Below are positions 1 to 8,802 of a DNA stretch of 64,000 bases, piece after piece (the first letter of the stretch is position 1; the number at the start of each line of letters is the position of its first letter). This stretch comes from Cupriavidus sp. AU9028 (GTDB lineage: Bacteria; Pseudomonadota; Gammaproteobacteria; Burkholderiales; Burkholderiaceae), in contig NZ_JAIMCG010000013.1 in the NCBI RefSeq assembly GCF_019795295.1, positions 1 through 64,000 on the forward strand, in the 5' to 3' direction. A program made the translations under genes and the position numbers. The notes under the pieces were generated by a model. That model saw only the letters and a program-made list of their open reading frames with translations, searched no databases and was not told the DNA's origin.

Positions 1-131
1 CGGTTCGCTCCGCTATCAAGCGCCCACACTTATCGGTTGTTCGTGTTGTTAAAGAGCCTGTCGCTTCGAGCCGCGCAGCACGTCGTGCTGCCTGCCGTCT
101 TGCGTTGCTGCGTCAGCAGCAGAGAAACGAG
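1..131 (-). other. 5' leader of an rRNA operon (16S gene lies left of the window)
   Basis: Read on the minus strand, this stretch runs from just after a strong promoter to the window edge. It contains GGCTCTTTAACAACA (plus strand about 44-58), which matches the boxA antitermination element that precedes 16S genes, followed by the GATAAGTGTGGGCGCTTG motif typical of beta-proteobacterial rRNA leaders. No protein is encoded here. The 16S gene itself is not in the window, so the assignment is by leader similarity only. Confidence 0.7.
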
Positions 132-160
132 ATTATGCAGACGTTTTCGCTTCTCGTCAA
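132..160 (-). promoter_or_regulatory. rRNA operon promoter (sigma-70 type)
   Basis: On the minus strand there is a -35 box TTGACG (plus 155-160) and a -10 box CATAAT (plus 132-137), exactly 17 bp apart. An A-rich stretch (AAAAAAGTTGCGCG) lies just upstream of the -35 box and could act as an UP element. The promoter points into the boxA-bearing leader. Positions 161-383 show no gene; a hairpin (CGCTGC/GCAGCG around 269-288) and an AT-rich patch near 290-300 are the only visible structure. Confidence 0.75.
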
Positions 161-383
161 CCGTTTCGCGCAACTTTTTTCAGAGCATCGCTCGTTGCGC
201 GGCAGGTGCTGGTCCTTCTTCTGCACACCTGCGGGAGCGACTTTGCCGCCCCCTTTCCGCTGACCCCGCTGCGTGTTCAGCAGCGAGGGGGCGAATATTA
301 AGGGAGCCAAACGGGAAACGCAATACCCCTGTCATCATTTTATGAAAGGTGCCCTGTTCGGCTCCTCCCGAGCGGCCCAGCCT

Positions 384-1160
384 TCAGCGGTGGCGGAATT
401 GCGGCGGACGCTTCTCGACGAAGGCGGCCATGCCCTCCTTCTGATCCTCGGTGGCGAAGGTGGCGTGGAACAGGCGGCGCTCGAAGCGCACCCCTTCCGC
501 AAGCGAGGTCTCGTAGGCAGCGTTGACGGACTCCTTGATCATCATCACCACCGGCAGCGAGAACCCGGCGATGGTCTCGGCCGCCGCGATGGTTTCGTCC
601 AGCAGCTTGTCGGCGGGCACGACCCGGGACACCAGGCCGGCGCGCTCCGCTTCGGCCGCGTCCATCATGCGGGCCGTCAGGCACATGTCCATGGCCTTGG
701 CCTTGGACACGGCCCGCGGCAGGCGCTGGGTGCCGCCGGCGCCTGGCATGGTGCCGAGCTTGACTTCGGGCTGTCCGAACTTCGCGGTGTCCGCGGCGAT
801 GACGATGTCGCACATCATCGCCAGTTCGCACCCGCCGCCGAGCGCGTACCCGGCCACTGCGGCGACCACCGGCTTGCGGATGCGGCGGATGGTTTCCCAG
901 TTGCGGGTGATGTAATCGCCCCGGTAGACATCCATATAGGAGTAGGACGCCATCATGCCGATATCGGCGCCAGCGGCGAAGGCGCGCTCGCTCCCCGTGA
1001 TGACGATGCAGCCCACGTCATCGTTGGCATCGAAGGCGAGCAGCGCCTCGCCCACTTCGTCCATCAGCGCGTCGTTCAATGCGTTGAGCGCCTTGGGACG
1101 ATTGAGCGTGACCAGCCCAACCCGGCCACGCTGCTCCACGAGGATATGTTCAAACGGCAT
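384..1160 (-). CDS. enoyl-CoA hydratase (crotonase family)
   Basis: This 258-residue crotonase-family enzyme would hydrate 2-enoyl-CoA to 3-hydroxyacyl-CoA in the cytoplasm. The oxyanion-hole segment AFAAGADIG (60-68) and the two catalytic glutamates, E112 (GGGCELA) and E132 (QPEVKLG), are present, so it should be an active hydratase rather than an isomerase. Length is normal for the family. A strong ribosome site (AAGGAGGAGA) precedes the ATG. It neighbours paa genes and may be the PaaF-type 2,3-dehydroadipyl-CoA hydratase, but it also resembles general short-chain enoyl-CoA hydratases, so no symbol is given. Confidence 0.88.
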   Translation of the reverse strand: MPFEHILVEQRGRVGLVTLNRPKALNALNDALMDEVGEALLAFDANDDVGCIVITGSERAFAAGADIGMMASYSYMDVYRGDYITRNWETIRRIRKPVVAAVAGYALGGGCELAMMCDIVIAADTAKFGQPEVKLGTMPGAGGTQRLPRAVSKAKAMDMCLTARMMDAAEAERAGLVSRVVPADKLLDETIAAAETIAGFSLPVVMMIKESVNAAYETSLAEGVRFERRLFHATFATEDQKEGMAAFVEKRPPQFRHR

Positions 1161-1261
1161 CTCTTCTCCTCCTTCTCATTATTCCGTGCCGGTTGGCAGC
1201 GGATCCGTTCAAGCGGGGAAATGCGGGGACAGCCCCGAAGCGGATACCGGGGCGGCTTGCG

Positions 1262-2458
1262 TCAGGCGGCCAGCACCTTGCCGATCGCGTCGGCCACCAC
1301 GCCGACATTGCGGTCGTTCAGGCCGGCCACGCACATCCGACCGGAGCGCAGCACGTAGACGCCGTGCTCGTTCTTCAGGCGGTCGACCTGCTCCGGCGTC
1401 AGGCCGGTGTAGGTAAACATGCCGCGCTGCTTGATATAGCGCGACAGTTTCTCGCCGGTGACATGTTCGCGCAGCTGGTCGTGGATGGCCTGGCGCATGC
1501 GGGCGATGCGCTGGCACATGGAGGTCAACTCCTCCTCCCAGCTCTTGCGCAGTTCCGGCGTGGTCAGCACGCGCGTGACTACCCGCGCGCCATGCGTCGG
1601 CGGATTGCTGTAGTTGGCGCGCACGGCACCGGTCAGCTGGCCGAGCACCCGGCCGGCTTCGTCGGCGCTGGCGCACACCACGCTCAGGCCCCCGCAGCGC
1701 TCGCCGTACAGCGAGAAGTTCTTCGAAAACGAGTTGGCCACGAGGCAAGGCACGCCTTGCCGTGCCAGTTCGCGCACCGCGAAGGCGTCGTCGTCCAGAC
1801 CCGAGCCGAAGCCCTGGTAGGCCATGTCGACGAACGGCAGCAGCTTGCGCGCCTTCAGCACGCCGATCACCTGGCGCCACTGGTCTTCGTTCAGGTCCAC
1901 GCCGGTCGGGTTGTGGCAGCAGGCGTGCAGCAGCACCACGTCGCCCTGGGGGATCGCCTCGATGGCCGCCAGCATGGCGTCGAACTTCAGGCCGCCGGTT
2001 TCCGCATCGTAGTACGGGTAGCTGTTGACGGTGAAGCCGGCGCGATCGAACACCACGCGGTGATTTTCCCAGCTGGGGTCGCTGATCCACATCTGCGCGG
2101 AGGGGAAGTAGCGGCGCAGGAAGTCGGCGCCGACGCGCAGCGCGCCCGAGCCGCCCAGCGTCTGCAGCGTGGCGATGCGGCGCTCGGTGCGGGCAGCGCA
2201 ATCCTCGCCGAACACCAGCGTCTGCACCGCTTCGCGGTACGCCGCCAGGCCGGACATCGGCAGATAGGGACGCGGCCCCAGGTCGCCCAGCAGCGCCGCT
2301 TCGGCCTGCGCGACTGCGCGCATCACCGGCAAACGGCCCTCGTCATCGAAGTAGATGCCGATGCTCAGGTTGACCTTGTCGGTCCGCGGGTCCTGCTGGA
2401 AATCCTCGTTCAGCGAGAGGATCGGATCGCCGGGGAAGGCTTCGATATGCTCAAACAT
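1262..2458 (-). CDS. tyrB: aromatic amino acid aminotransferase (TyrB/AspC family)
   Basis: A 398-residue PLP-dependent class I aminotransferase that interconverts aromatic amino acids (or aspartate) and their 2-oxo acids. The start chosen begins MFEHIEAFPGDPIL, the usual N-terminus of the family; an upstream in-frame ATG would add 30 unrelated residues. The PLP-lysine region NSFSKNFSLYGER, the phosphate-binding GGSGALR segment, and CHNPTGVDL are intact. Tyrosine/phenylalanine transamination would feed phenylpyruvate towards phenylacetate, which fits the neighbouring paa genes, but the substrate range cannot be read from sequence. It lies 106 bp downstream of the short-chain dehydrogenase gene on the same strand. 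Confidence 0.87.
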   Translation of the reverse strand: MFEHIEAFPGDPILSLNEDFQQDPRTDKVNLSIGIYFDDEGRLPVMRAVAQAEAALLGDLGPRPYLPMSGLAAYREAVQTLVFGEDCAARTERRIATLQTLGGSGALRVGADFLRRYFPSAQMWISDPSWENHRVVFDRAGFTVNSYPYYDAETGGLKFDAMLAAIEAIPQGDVVLLHACCHNPTGVDLNEDQWRQVIGVLKARKLLPFVDMAYQGFGSGLDDDAFAVRELARQGVPCLVANSFSKNFSLYGERCGGLSVVCASADEAGRVLGQLTGAVRANYSNPPTHGARVVTRVLTTPELRKSWEEELTSMCQRIARMRQAIHDQLREHVTGEKLSRYIKQRGMFTYTGLTPEQVDRLKNEHGVYVLRSGRMCVAGLNDRNVGVVADAIGKVLAA

Positions 2459-2564
2459 GGAATGCACCTGAGGTTCGGTATGTGCTCTTGGAAGGGCCGG
2501 TCCGGCCGATGCTGTCTTGTCCCTGCGTTGCCCGGGCTGCTGCCTCATGACAACGCGGGCTTCC

Positions 2565-3260
2565 TCATGCGCGGTTCGTCACCGGGACCAGCGCGCCATG
2601 GATGGCACGCGCCGCGTCGGAAGCGAGGAAGAGAATAACATCCGCGAGGGCCTGCGGCGTTACCCAGCGGCCGAAGTCCGCGTCCGGCATCGCGGCGCGG
2701 TTCTCGGGGGTGTCGATAATGCTCGGCAGCACCGCATTGACGTTGATGTTGGCGTCGCGCAGCTCGGCCGACATCGATTCGGTGATCCGCGCCACCATGT
2801 CCTTGGTGGCGCAGTAGCTTCCCATCAGGCCCAGCCCGCGCGAGGCGGATTGGGCGCCGACGTTGACGATGCGCCCACCGCCGTTGCCGATCATCGGCGC
2901 GACCGCCGCGCGCGCCACGTTCAGCAGGGTGCGCACGTTCAGGTCCAGCAGGCGCTCCCAATCCTGCGCAGCGAGGGCATGGACCGGCGTCCCCATCGCA
3001 AACCCGCCTGCCAGATTGCAAACCACGCGGATTGCCCCAAAGCGCTGCAGCGCGCCGTCCACCGCCTCGCGCACGGCGGCCTCGTCGAGCAGGTCCACCG
3101 GCCGCAGCAGGTGGTCCGCCTCGTCGTATTCGACCAGGGCGGAGACGTCGCGGTCGAGCAGGATCAGGTGCGCTCCCGCCGAGGCGAAGGCGGAAGCGAC
3201 GGCGCGGCCAAGGTTGCCTGCCGCGCCAGTGATCAGGACGGGGGTATCGGTGAAGGTCAT
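2565..3260 (-). CDS. SDR family NAD(P)-dependent oxidoreductase
   Basis: A 231-residue classical short-chain dehydrogenase/reductase. The Rossmann glycine motif TGAAGNLG sits near the N-terminus, followed by the NLAGG stretch, and the active-site serine and YxxxK pair are present in the segment ending GSYCATKDM. The start at MTFTDTPVLITG is chosen because it places the nucleotide-binding strand at the N-terminus and is preceded by AGGAA; longer in-frame starts add 53 non-conserved residues. The substrate is unknown. It is transcribed away from paaG and may share the intergenic control region. Confidence 0.82.
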   Translation of the reverse strand: MTFTDTPVLITGAAGNLGRAVASAFASAGAHLILLDRDVSALVEYDEADHLLRPVDLLDEAAVREAVDGALQRFGAIRVVCNLAGGFAMGTPVHALAAQDWERLLDLNVRTLLNVARAAVAPMIGNGGGRIVNVGAQSASRGLGLMGSYCATKDMVARITESMSAELRDANINVNAVLPSIIDTPENRAAMPDADFGRWVTPQALADVILFLASDAARAIHGALVPVTNRA

Positions 3261-3604
3261 GTCGGATTCCTGTCTGCGGCGACCGCTGGGCGCCAAGACA
3301 GCAATGGTAGGACAGGTGGCGGGGAGAAGCTTCCCTGATTCCGCTCGTTCCCGCACGGAAGCGAGAAGGTTCTTCTCCATTTTTGCCCCAATCAAGAAAC
3401 CTTCGGTTCCCCTGTCCACGTACTTGCCTGGCGGCCGTCCTGCCCGGCAGATGCGACGTGCCGATATGGCGGCTGGGGCGAGGGCTCATCTGCACGATGG
3501 CGTCCATGGCGAGCATGCACTTGGCGACGCGATGCCCAGGCGCCGGGACAACGAAACGCCTGCGTGCGGACGACAACTGGCCTGTGGCGAACGTTGGTGC
3601 TACC

Positions 3605-3630
3605 ATTAGCCGACCGCTCGGTCGGTTAAT
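3605..3630. promoter_or_regulatory. 26-bp palindromic operator upstream of paaG (PaaR/TetR-like)
   Basis: The half-sites CCGACCG (3610-3616) and CGGTCGG (3619-3625) form a perfect dyad around a 2-bp centre. The symmetry extends outward through ATTA/TAAT with one mismatched pair (3609/3626). Short GC-rich dyads of this kind are typical TetR-family operators, and phenylacetate genes in Burkholderiales are known to be controlled by the TetR-type repressor PaaR; linking this site to PaaR is inference. The rest of 3261-3728 between the divergent SDR gene and paaG shows no gene. Confidence 0.6.
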
Positions 3631-3728
3631 TGTCCGGCTTGCCCGCTCTGCGGGCGCCCGCGATGCCCGGGCGCAAATCAAGAATATCCGGCAGGCGGCA
3701 TCGAACGCCTTGCCAACAGGAGACAGCC

Positions 3729-4553
3729 ATGCAAGACGCCCCTACCAGCTCCGGCAGCCGCAGCGGCATCGACAGCGGTCCGATCCTGCTTGCCTGGCAC
3801 GGCGATGTCGCTGCCATCACGCTGAACCGCCCCGACAAGCTCAACAGCTTCACGCGCGAGATGCACGGCGCGCTGCGCGAGGCGCTGGATCGCGTGGAGG
3901 CCGGCGGCGCGCGGGCGCTGCTGCTGACCGGTGCCGGACGCGGCTTCTGCGCGGGCCAGGATCTGGCCGACCTGGATTTCACGCCGGGCAGCATGACCGA
4001 TCTCGGCCAACTGATCGACACGCACTTCAATCCGCTGATCCGCCGGCTGCAGGCATTGCCGCTGCCGGTGATCGCCGCCGTCAACGGCACGGCGGCGGGC
4101 GCCGGTGCCAACCTCGCCCTCGCCTGCGACATCGTGCTGGCGGCCCGCTCGGCCAGCTTTATCCAGGCCTTCGTGCGCATCGGCCTGGTGCCGGACTCCG
4201 GCGGCACGTGGTTCCTGCCCAAGCGGATCGGCATGGCGCGCGCGATGGGCCTGGCGATGACCGGCGAAAAGCTGTCCGCGGACGAAGCCGAGCAATGGGG
4301 GCTGATCTGGGAGGCGATGGACGACCCGTTGCTGCCCGAGCAGGCGATGGCGCTGGCGACGCAGCTGGCCGCGCAACCGACGCGGGCGCTGGCGGCGATC
4401 AAGCACGCCATGCATGCGAGCGCGACGCAGGGGCTGGACGCCCAGCTGGACATGGAGCGCGACCTGCAGCGCGAACTGGGCGCCTCGCACGACTATGCCG
4501 AAGGCGTCAACGCCTTCCTGCAGAAGCGGCCGGCACGATTCAGCGGCCGCTGA
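3729..4553 (+). CDS. paaG: 2-(1,2-epoxy-1,2-dihydrophenyl)acetyl-CoA isomerase PaaG
   Basis: A 274-residue crotonase-fold protein that in the phenylacetate pathway converts ring-epoxidised phenylacetyl-CoA to the oxepin form. It has GRGFCAGQDLADLDF (oxyanion hole), NGTAAGAGANLALACDIV and RIGLVPDSGGTWFLP. The first crotonase glutamate position is occupied by N/L and an aspartate follows (VPDSGG), the PaaG pattern rather than that of true hydratases. The ATG follows AACAGGAGACAGCC, a good ribosome site; an extension to an earlier ATG would run over the regulatory region. It is followed by paaI (64 bp) and paaK on the same strand and probably forms an operon with them. Confidence 0.88.
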   Translation: MQDAPTSSGSRSGIDSGPILLAWHGDVAAITLNRPDKLNSFTREMHGALREALDRVEAGGARALLLTGAGRGFCAGQDLADLDFTPGSMTDLGQLIDTHFNPLIRRLQALPLPVIAAVNGTAAGAGANLALACDIVLAARSASFIQAFVRIGLVPDSGGTWFLPKRIGMARAMGLAMTGEKLSADEAEQWGLIWEAMDDPLLPEQAMALATQLAAQPTRALAAIKHAMHASATQGLDAQLDMERDLQRELGASHDYAEGVNAFLQKRPARFSGR

Positions 4554-4617
4554 TTCTGGCCACGGATTCCGCCGGCTCCGAACGGCCGGCCATCACCATC
4601 ACGACGAGGAGCCTGTC

Positions 4618-5091
4618 TTGCCCCCTGCTTCCCCGCACGCTGCGCTGTCCGCCGACAGCGATCCCCAGACCCTGGCCGAAGCCGCGGCCGCCAGCATGTT
4701 CGAATCGGACCGCTGCAGCCAGTGGCTCGGCATGACGGTAGAAGCGGTCCGCCCCGGCTACGCGCGGCTGACGATGCCGGTGCGCGACGAATTCCTGAAC
4801 GGCCACGGCATCTGCCACGGCGGGCTGATGTTCACGCTGGCCGATTCCTGCTTCGCCTTCGCCTGCAACAGCCACAATATCAACACGGTGGCGGCGGGTT
4901 GCGCCATCGAGTTTCTCAAGCCGGTGCGCGGCGGGGACCTGCTGACCGCGGAGGCGACCGAGCAGATCCTGTCGGGCCGGCATGGCATCTACGACATCCG
5001 CGTCACCAATCGCGACGGCGAGGTGGTGGCGATGTTCCGGGGCAAGTCGGCGCAGATCAAGGGGCACGTGGTGCCGCTGGCCGACGCCTGA
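4618..5091 (+). CDS. paaI: hydroxyphenylacetyl-CoA thioesterase PaaI
   Basis: A hotdog-fold acyl-CoA thioesterase that releases CoA from stalled phenylacetyl-CoA derivatives. The family signature NGHGICHGGLMFTLADS with the catalytic aspartate is intact, and the protein ends close to the usual C-terminus. I place the start at TTG 4618 because AGGAG lies 6 nt upstream and the resulting 157 residues cover the N-terminal helix. An ATG at 4696 would give a 131-residue protein lacking part of it. It sits between paaG and paaK on the same strand. Confidence 0.85.
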   Translation: MPPASPHAALSADSDPQTLAEAAAASMFESDRCSQWLGMTVEAVRPGYARLTMPVRDEFLNGHGICHGGLMFTLADSCFAFACNSHNINTVAAGCAIEFLKPVRGGDLLTAEATEQILSGRHGIYDIRVTNRDGEVVAMFRGKSAQIKGHVVPLADA

Positions 5092-5168
5092 CCCACCAGA
5101 GAATTCGACGGGCTGCATACGAGATGACGAGGCCCGCAACCGATACCGCTCAGCATCAGGAGACAACG

Positions 5169-6473
5169 ATGAGCACCCGCCTGACCGATTTGCCGCTGGA
5201 GCCGATCGAGACCGCCAGCCGCGACGAACTGCAGGCACTGCAGCTGGAGCGCCTGAAATGGTCGCTGACCCATGCGTACCAGAACTCGCCGGTGTACCGG
5301 CGCAAGTTCGACGAGGCGGGCGTCCACCCCGAGCAGGTCAGGACGCTGGCGGACCTGGCGCGTTTCCCGTTCACGACCAAGAAGGACCTGCGCGACAACT
5401 ATCCGTTCGGCATGTTCGCGGTGCCGCAGGACCGTATCGCCCGCATCCATGCGTCTTCGGGCACGACCGGCAAGCCGACCGTGGTGGGCTACACACTGCG
5501 CGACATCGACACCTGGGCCACGGTGATGGCGCGCTCGATCCGCGCCTCGGGCGCAAGGCGGGGCGACAAGGTCCACATCAGCTACGGCTACGGGCTGTTC
5601 ACCGGCGGGCTGGGCGCGCACTACGGCGTGGAGAAGGCCGGACTGACGGCGATTCCGTTCGGCGGCGGCCAGACCGAGCGGCAGGTGCAGCTGATCCAGG
5701 ACTTCCGCCCGGAGATCATCATGGTGACGCCAAGCTATATGCTGGCGATCGCGGACGAATTCGAGCGCCAGGGCATCGATCCGGCCAGCACCTCGCTGCG
5801 GGTCGGCATCTTCGGCGCCGAGCCGTGGACGCCCGAGATGCGTCGTGCCATCGAGCAGCGCATGGGGATCTCGGCAGTCGATATCTACGGCCTGTCGGAG
5901 GTGATGGGCCCCGGTGTCGCCAACGAATGCGCGGAGACCAAGGATGGCCCGACCATCTGGGAGGACCACTTCTACCCGGAGATCATCGATCCCGATACCG
6001 GTGAAGTGCTGCCGGACGGCAGCTTCGGCGAACTGGTGTTTACCTCGCTGACCAAGGAAGCGCTGCCCATCGTCCGGTATCGCACGCGCGACCTGACGCG
6101 CCTGCTGCCCGGCACGGCGCGGGCGGCGTTCCGGCGCATGGAGAAGATCACCGGGCGCTCCGACGACATGATGATCGTGCGCGGCGTCAACGTGTTCCCG
6201 TCGCAGATCGAGGAACTGATCCTCAAGCGCGCCGAGCTGGCGCCGCACTACCAGTGCGTGCTGGCCAAGGACGGCCATCTCGATACGCTGACCGTGCGAG
6301 TCGAATGCGCGCAGGGCGTGACGCCGGAGAGCACCGCCGGCGCCCGCGAGGCGCTGGTGCAGGAGATCAAGGCCTATATCGGCGTGACGGTCAGCGTGGA
6401 GGTCCTGCCGGCGGGCGGCGTGGAGCGCTCGGTGGGCAAGGCGCGGCGGATCGTGGACCAGCGGCCGCGTTGA
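5169..6473 (+). CDS. paaK: phenylacetate-CoA ligase PaaK
   Basis: A 434-residue ANL-superfamily ligase that uses ATP to form phenylacetyl-CoA, the entry step of aerobic phenylacetate degradation. The phosphate-binding loop SSGTTGKPT is at 96-104, followed by GYGLFTGGLG, the YGLSEVMGPG adenylation motif, and the C-terminal GRSDDMMIVRGVNVFPSQIE with a terminal lysine-bearing segment GKARRI. Length matches the family. It is last of the paaG-paaI-paaK group, with 77 bp to the paaI stop and a GGAGA ribosome site. The ring-epoxidase genes paaABCDE are not in this window. Confidence 0.92.
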   Translation: MSTRLTDLPLEPIETASRDELQALQLERLKWSLTHAYQNSPVYRRKFDEAGVHPEQVRTLADLARFPFTTKKDLRDNYPFGMFAVPQDRIARIHASSGTTGKPTVVGYTLRDIDTWATVMARSIRASGARRGDKVHISYGYGLFTGGLGAHYGVEKAGLTAIPFGGGQTERQVQLIQDFRPEIIMVTPSYMLAIADEFERQGIDPASTSLRVGIFGAEPWTPEMRRAIEQRMGISAVDIYGLSEVMGPGVANECAETKDGPTIWEDHFYPEIIDPDTGEVLPDGSFGELVFTSLTKEALPIVRYRTRDLTRLLPGTARAAFRRMEKITGRSDDMMIVRGVNVFPSQIEELILKRAELAPHYQCVLAKDGHLDTLTVRVECAQGVTPESTAGAREALVQEIKAYIGVTVSVEVLPAGGVERSVGKARRIVDQRPR

Positions 6474-6483
6474 TCGGTGAGGC

Positions 6484-6513
6484 CGGTCGTCCCCGCTGGC
6501 GCGAGGACGACCG
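6484..6513. terminator. hairpin between convergent paaK and mltA
   Basis: Perfect 9-bp arms CGGTCGTCC (6484-6492) and GGACGACCG (6505-6513) with a 12-nt loop lie between the 3' ends of paaK and mltA. Neither side has a clear T-tract, so it may act as a bidirectional RNA end rather than a classical intrinsic terminator. Confidence 0.45.
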
Positions 6514-6551
6514 CCCGGACCGCCGTCGCCTCGCTTCTGCCTCGCTGCCGC

Positions 6552-7763
6552 CTAGCTGCGCGGCATCAGCACCCACATGCGGCCGGCCTGCTTCATGCGC
6601 CCTGCCGTTTCCCCGGCCATGTCCCCGGCCCCCCAGAAGAAGTCGGCTCGCACGCCGCCCTTGATGGCGCTGCCGGTGTCCTGGGCGAACATCAGCCGCT
6701 GGATCGGCTCGGCCGACAGCGGCCGCGTGGTGGACAGGAATACCGGCACGCCCAGCGGAATGGTCGCCGGATCGACGGCGATCGAGCGCTCGGCGGTCAG
6801 CGGCACGCCCAGCGCGCCGATCGGGCCGTCGTTGTTGGGCGGCAGCTCGCGGAAGAACACATAGCGCGGGTTGACGTTCAGCATCTCCTCGACGCGGCCG
6901 GGGTTGGCGCGCGCCCACGCCTTGATGCCCTGCATGGTGGCCTGCGCCGGCGTGATCTCACGACGGTCCAGCAGCCATTTGCCGAACGAGCGGAACGGCT
7001 GGTCGTTGGTGCCGCCGAAGCCCACACGCATCATGGTGCCGTCCGGCAGCCGGATGCGCCCCGAACCCTGGATCTGCAGGAACGCTGCTTCGACCGCGTC
7101 GTCGACCCAGACCACCTCGTTGCCCTGCAGGGCGGGGTCGCGCAGCAGTTCCGCGCGGGCCGGCAGCGGCCGGTTGCCCCACTGCGGCGGCTTGCGGTGC
7201 AGTGGAACCTGGTACGGGCCCTGCCGGGTGCGCGAGCCGCGCAGGATCGGTTCGTAGTAGCCGGTGACCAGGCCGCTGTCGGTACCGTCGCCATTGATGA
7301 CGCGATAGGGCTGGAAATTCTGCTCGAAGTAGGCCCGCATCGCCGCGACGTCGCTGGAATCGACCATCAGGCCGGCGGCGCAGACGCTGCGCCACTCCGC
7401 GCGCTTCTTCAGGGCCTGGCAGCTGGCCTGCAGCGCCGGCCACGCTGCCCGCACGTCGTCCTGGGTCCAGCCGCCGATCTCCTGCCAGCTGGCCGGTTGC
7501 AATCTGCCCTTGCCACTGGCGACCGGCGGCACCGGCGGCGTGGTACCGCCTTCCACGCGCGGGGTGGGCGCGGTGATGCAGCCCGCCAGCAGCGTGGCGA
7601 TGGCAGCGGCGCCACCCAGGGCGGCGCGGCGCCAGCCGGCGAGCAGCGGCGTGCCGCGAGCGTGGTGGAAGGTAGACGAGAAGGAGGCGGAACGAAGCGA
7701 GGGGAAATCGGACACGGCGAGCGGAACGGATAGCGAAGAAGCGGTTCGGGTGTTGTGATTCAT
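6552..7763 (-). CDS. mltA: membrane-bound lytic murein transglycosylase A
   Basis: A 403-residue outer-membrane lipoprotein that would cleave peptidoglycan glycan strands to 1,6-anhydro products. A signal segment with lipobox LLAGC puts the lipidated cysteine at residue 62; the long n-region before it (about 43 residues) suggests the true start could be downstream at a non-ATG codon, although this is the only in-frame ATG. The MltA body (LVTGYYEPIL, VDDAVEAAFLQIQGSG) and the C-terminal 3D domain with AQDTGSAIKG and RADFFWG are complete. It is divergent from the small membrane protein at 7894. Confidence 0.88.
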   Translation of the reverse strand: MNHNTRTASSLSVPLAVSDFPSLRSASFSSTFHHARGTPLLAGWRRAALGGAAAIATLLAGCITAPTPRVEGGTTPPVPPVASGKGRLQPASWQEIGGWTQDDVRAAWPALQASCQALKKRAEWRSVCAAGLMVDSSDVAAMRAYFEQNFQPYRVINGDGTDSGLVTGYYEPILRGSRTRQGPYQVPLHRKPPQWGNRPLPARAELLRDPALQGNEVVWVDDAVEAAFLQIQGSGRIRLPDGTMMRVGFGGTNDQPFRSFGKWLLDRREITPAQATMQGIKAWARANPGRVEEMLNVNPRYVFFRELPPNNDGPIGALGVPLTAERSIAVDPATIPLGVPVFLSTTRPLSAEPIQRLMFAQDTGSAIKGGVRADFFWGAGDMAGETAGRMKQAGRMWVLMPRS

Positions 7764-7810
7764 CTTGTCTCGAAGCGGCTATATGAAACCGGACGGCGGC
7801 CGGAGTTCCG

Positions 7811-7840
7811 TGACCGGCGCGGCGTCTCATCCTCTACAAT
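7811..7840 (+). promoter_or_regulatory. possible promoter of the small membrane protein gene
   Basis: A -10-like TACAAT (7835-7840) lies 53 nt before the ATG at 7894. TGACCG (7811-7816) at 18 bp could serve as a weak -35. Only the -10 is convincing. Confidence 0.35.
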
Positions 7841-7893
7841 GGCTCGGCCGCTGTGCGCCAGCGGCTCCTGCCAACGCGAAACCTGCCAATCCC

Positions 7894-8133
7894 ATGAGCG
7901 AGTTCTTCCAGGACCATCCCATGCTGCTGTTCGCACTTGAAGCCGGCGTGGCGCTGCTGCTGCTGGTCTTCATCGTGGTGTGGACGATGGGCACGGCGAA
8001 GAAGAATCCGCGTCCGCTGCGGGCGCCGGCCGATCATCCTTCGCGCAGCGGCGAGGCCGTCCAGCGCGCGGACAAGGCAACGCCCGCGCCTGGCCCGGGA
8101 ACGGAGCAACCGAAGGATAACCCGCCGGCTTAG
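7894..8133 (+). CDS. small single-helix membrane protein, function unknown
   Basis: I do not recognise this 79-residue protein. Residues about 10-31 form one hydrophobic helix (MLLFALEAGVALLLLVFIVV), followed by a basic stretch (TAKKNPRP) and a hydrophilic, proline-rich tail, so the C-terminus is probably cytoplasmic. Base use matches the surrounding genes. It stands between divergent mltA and convergent apaG, with its own likely promoter. The ATG at 7894 is preferred to the earlier in-frame start because it places the membrane helix near the N-terminus. Confidence 0.6.
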   Translation: MSEFFQDHPMLLFALEAGVALLLLVFIVVWTMGTAKKNPRPLRAPADHPSRSGEAVQRADKATPAPGPGTEQPKDNPPA

Positions 8134-8221
8134 GCGGTCAAGCCGGCTCAGGCAGTCAAGGCGGCACGACGTTGCGAGCGCTTCGGCCCCGGGCGCGGCG
8201 CGCTGGCCGGCCCGCCGCGGT

Positions 8222-8596
8222 TCAATGCAGCATTCGCGGCAGCACCAGCGCGAACTCGGGGATCGGCACCTCGAAGCGGTGGCCGTCCTCGGCCACGCAG
8301 AAGTACTTGCCGCGCATCGAGCCTGCCGGCGTCGAGATGGTGGCCCAGCTGGTGTATTCGAAATGCTCGCCCGGCTTGAGCAGCGGCTGGTGTCCGACCA
8401 CGCCCAGGCCGGCCACCTCCTGCGTGCCGTTGTCGCTGTCGGTGATCCACCAGTGGCGGGAGATCAGCTGCGCGGCGACTTCGCCGGTATTGCGGATGGT
8501 GATGGTATAGGCGAAGGCATGGCGCCCTCGATCGGGGTCCGACTGGTCGGCCAGGTACTGGGTCCTGACCGACACGGAAAACGCGTACTCGCTCAT
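8222..8596 (-). CDS. apaG: ApaG family protein
   Basis: A 124-residue single-domain protein of the ApaG family, an Ig-like beta sandwich associated with Co2+/Mg2+ resistance and diadenosine-tetraphosphate metabolism in enterics; its biochemical role is not settled. Family hallmarks HAFAYTITIRNTG, RHWWITDSDNG, VVGHQPLLKPGE and GSMRGKYFCV are all present. Length is normal. It is transcribed divergently from rpe; the gap of about 200 bp between them must hold both promoters. Confidence 0.93.
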   Translation of the reverse strand: MSEYAFSVSVRTQYLADQSDPDRGRHAFAYTITIRNTGEVAAQLISRHWWITDSDNGTQEVAGLGVVGHQPLLKPGEHFEYTSWATISTPAGSMRGKYFCVAEDGHRFEVPIPEFALVLPRMLH

Positions 8597-8802
8597 TGTC
8601 CGGGGCGTGATTGACTGCAGAGGGTAGCGGCATTGTGCGGCAAGCCCCGGGGGCGGGCAAGTGACGGTCGCCGGCAGGTGGCGCCCGGGCAGCGTAAAAT
8701 GGCCGACTCCGCGCCCAGCCCGGCGGCCCGCTCCGGCCGGCGTGCCGGCGGGCGATTCGTCGTATTGCCGTTCCAGCGTATCCCGACTTCAGAGCCGCGC
8801 AG

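Noticed and set aside
37-345. Short open frames in the first 345 bases
   Set aside because: They cross an rRNA promoter and leader and have no coding character.
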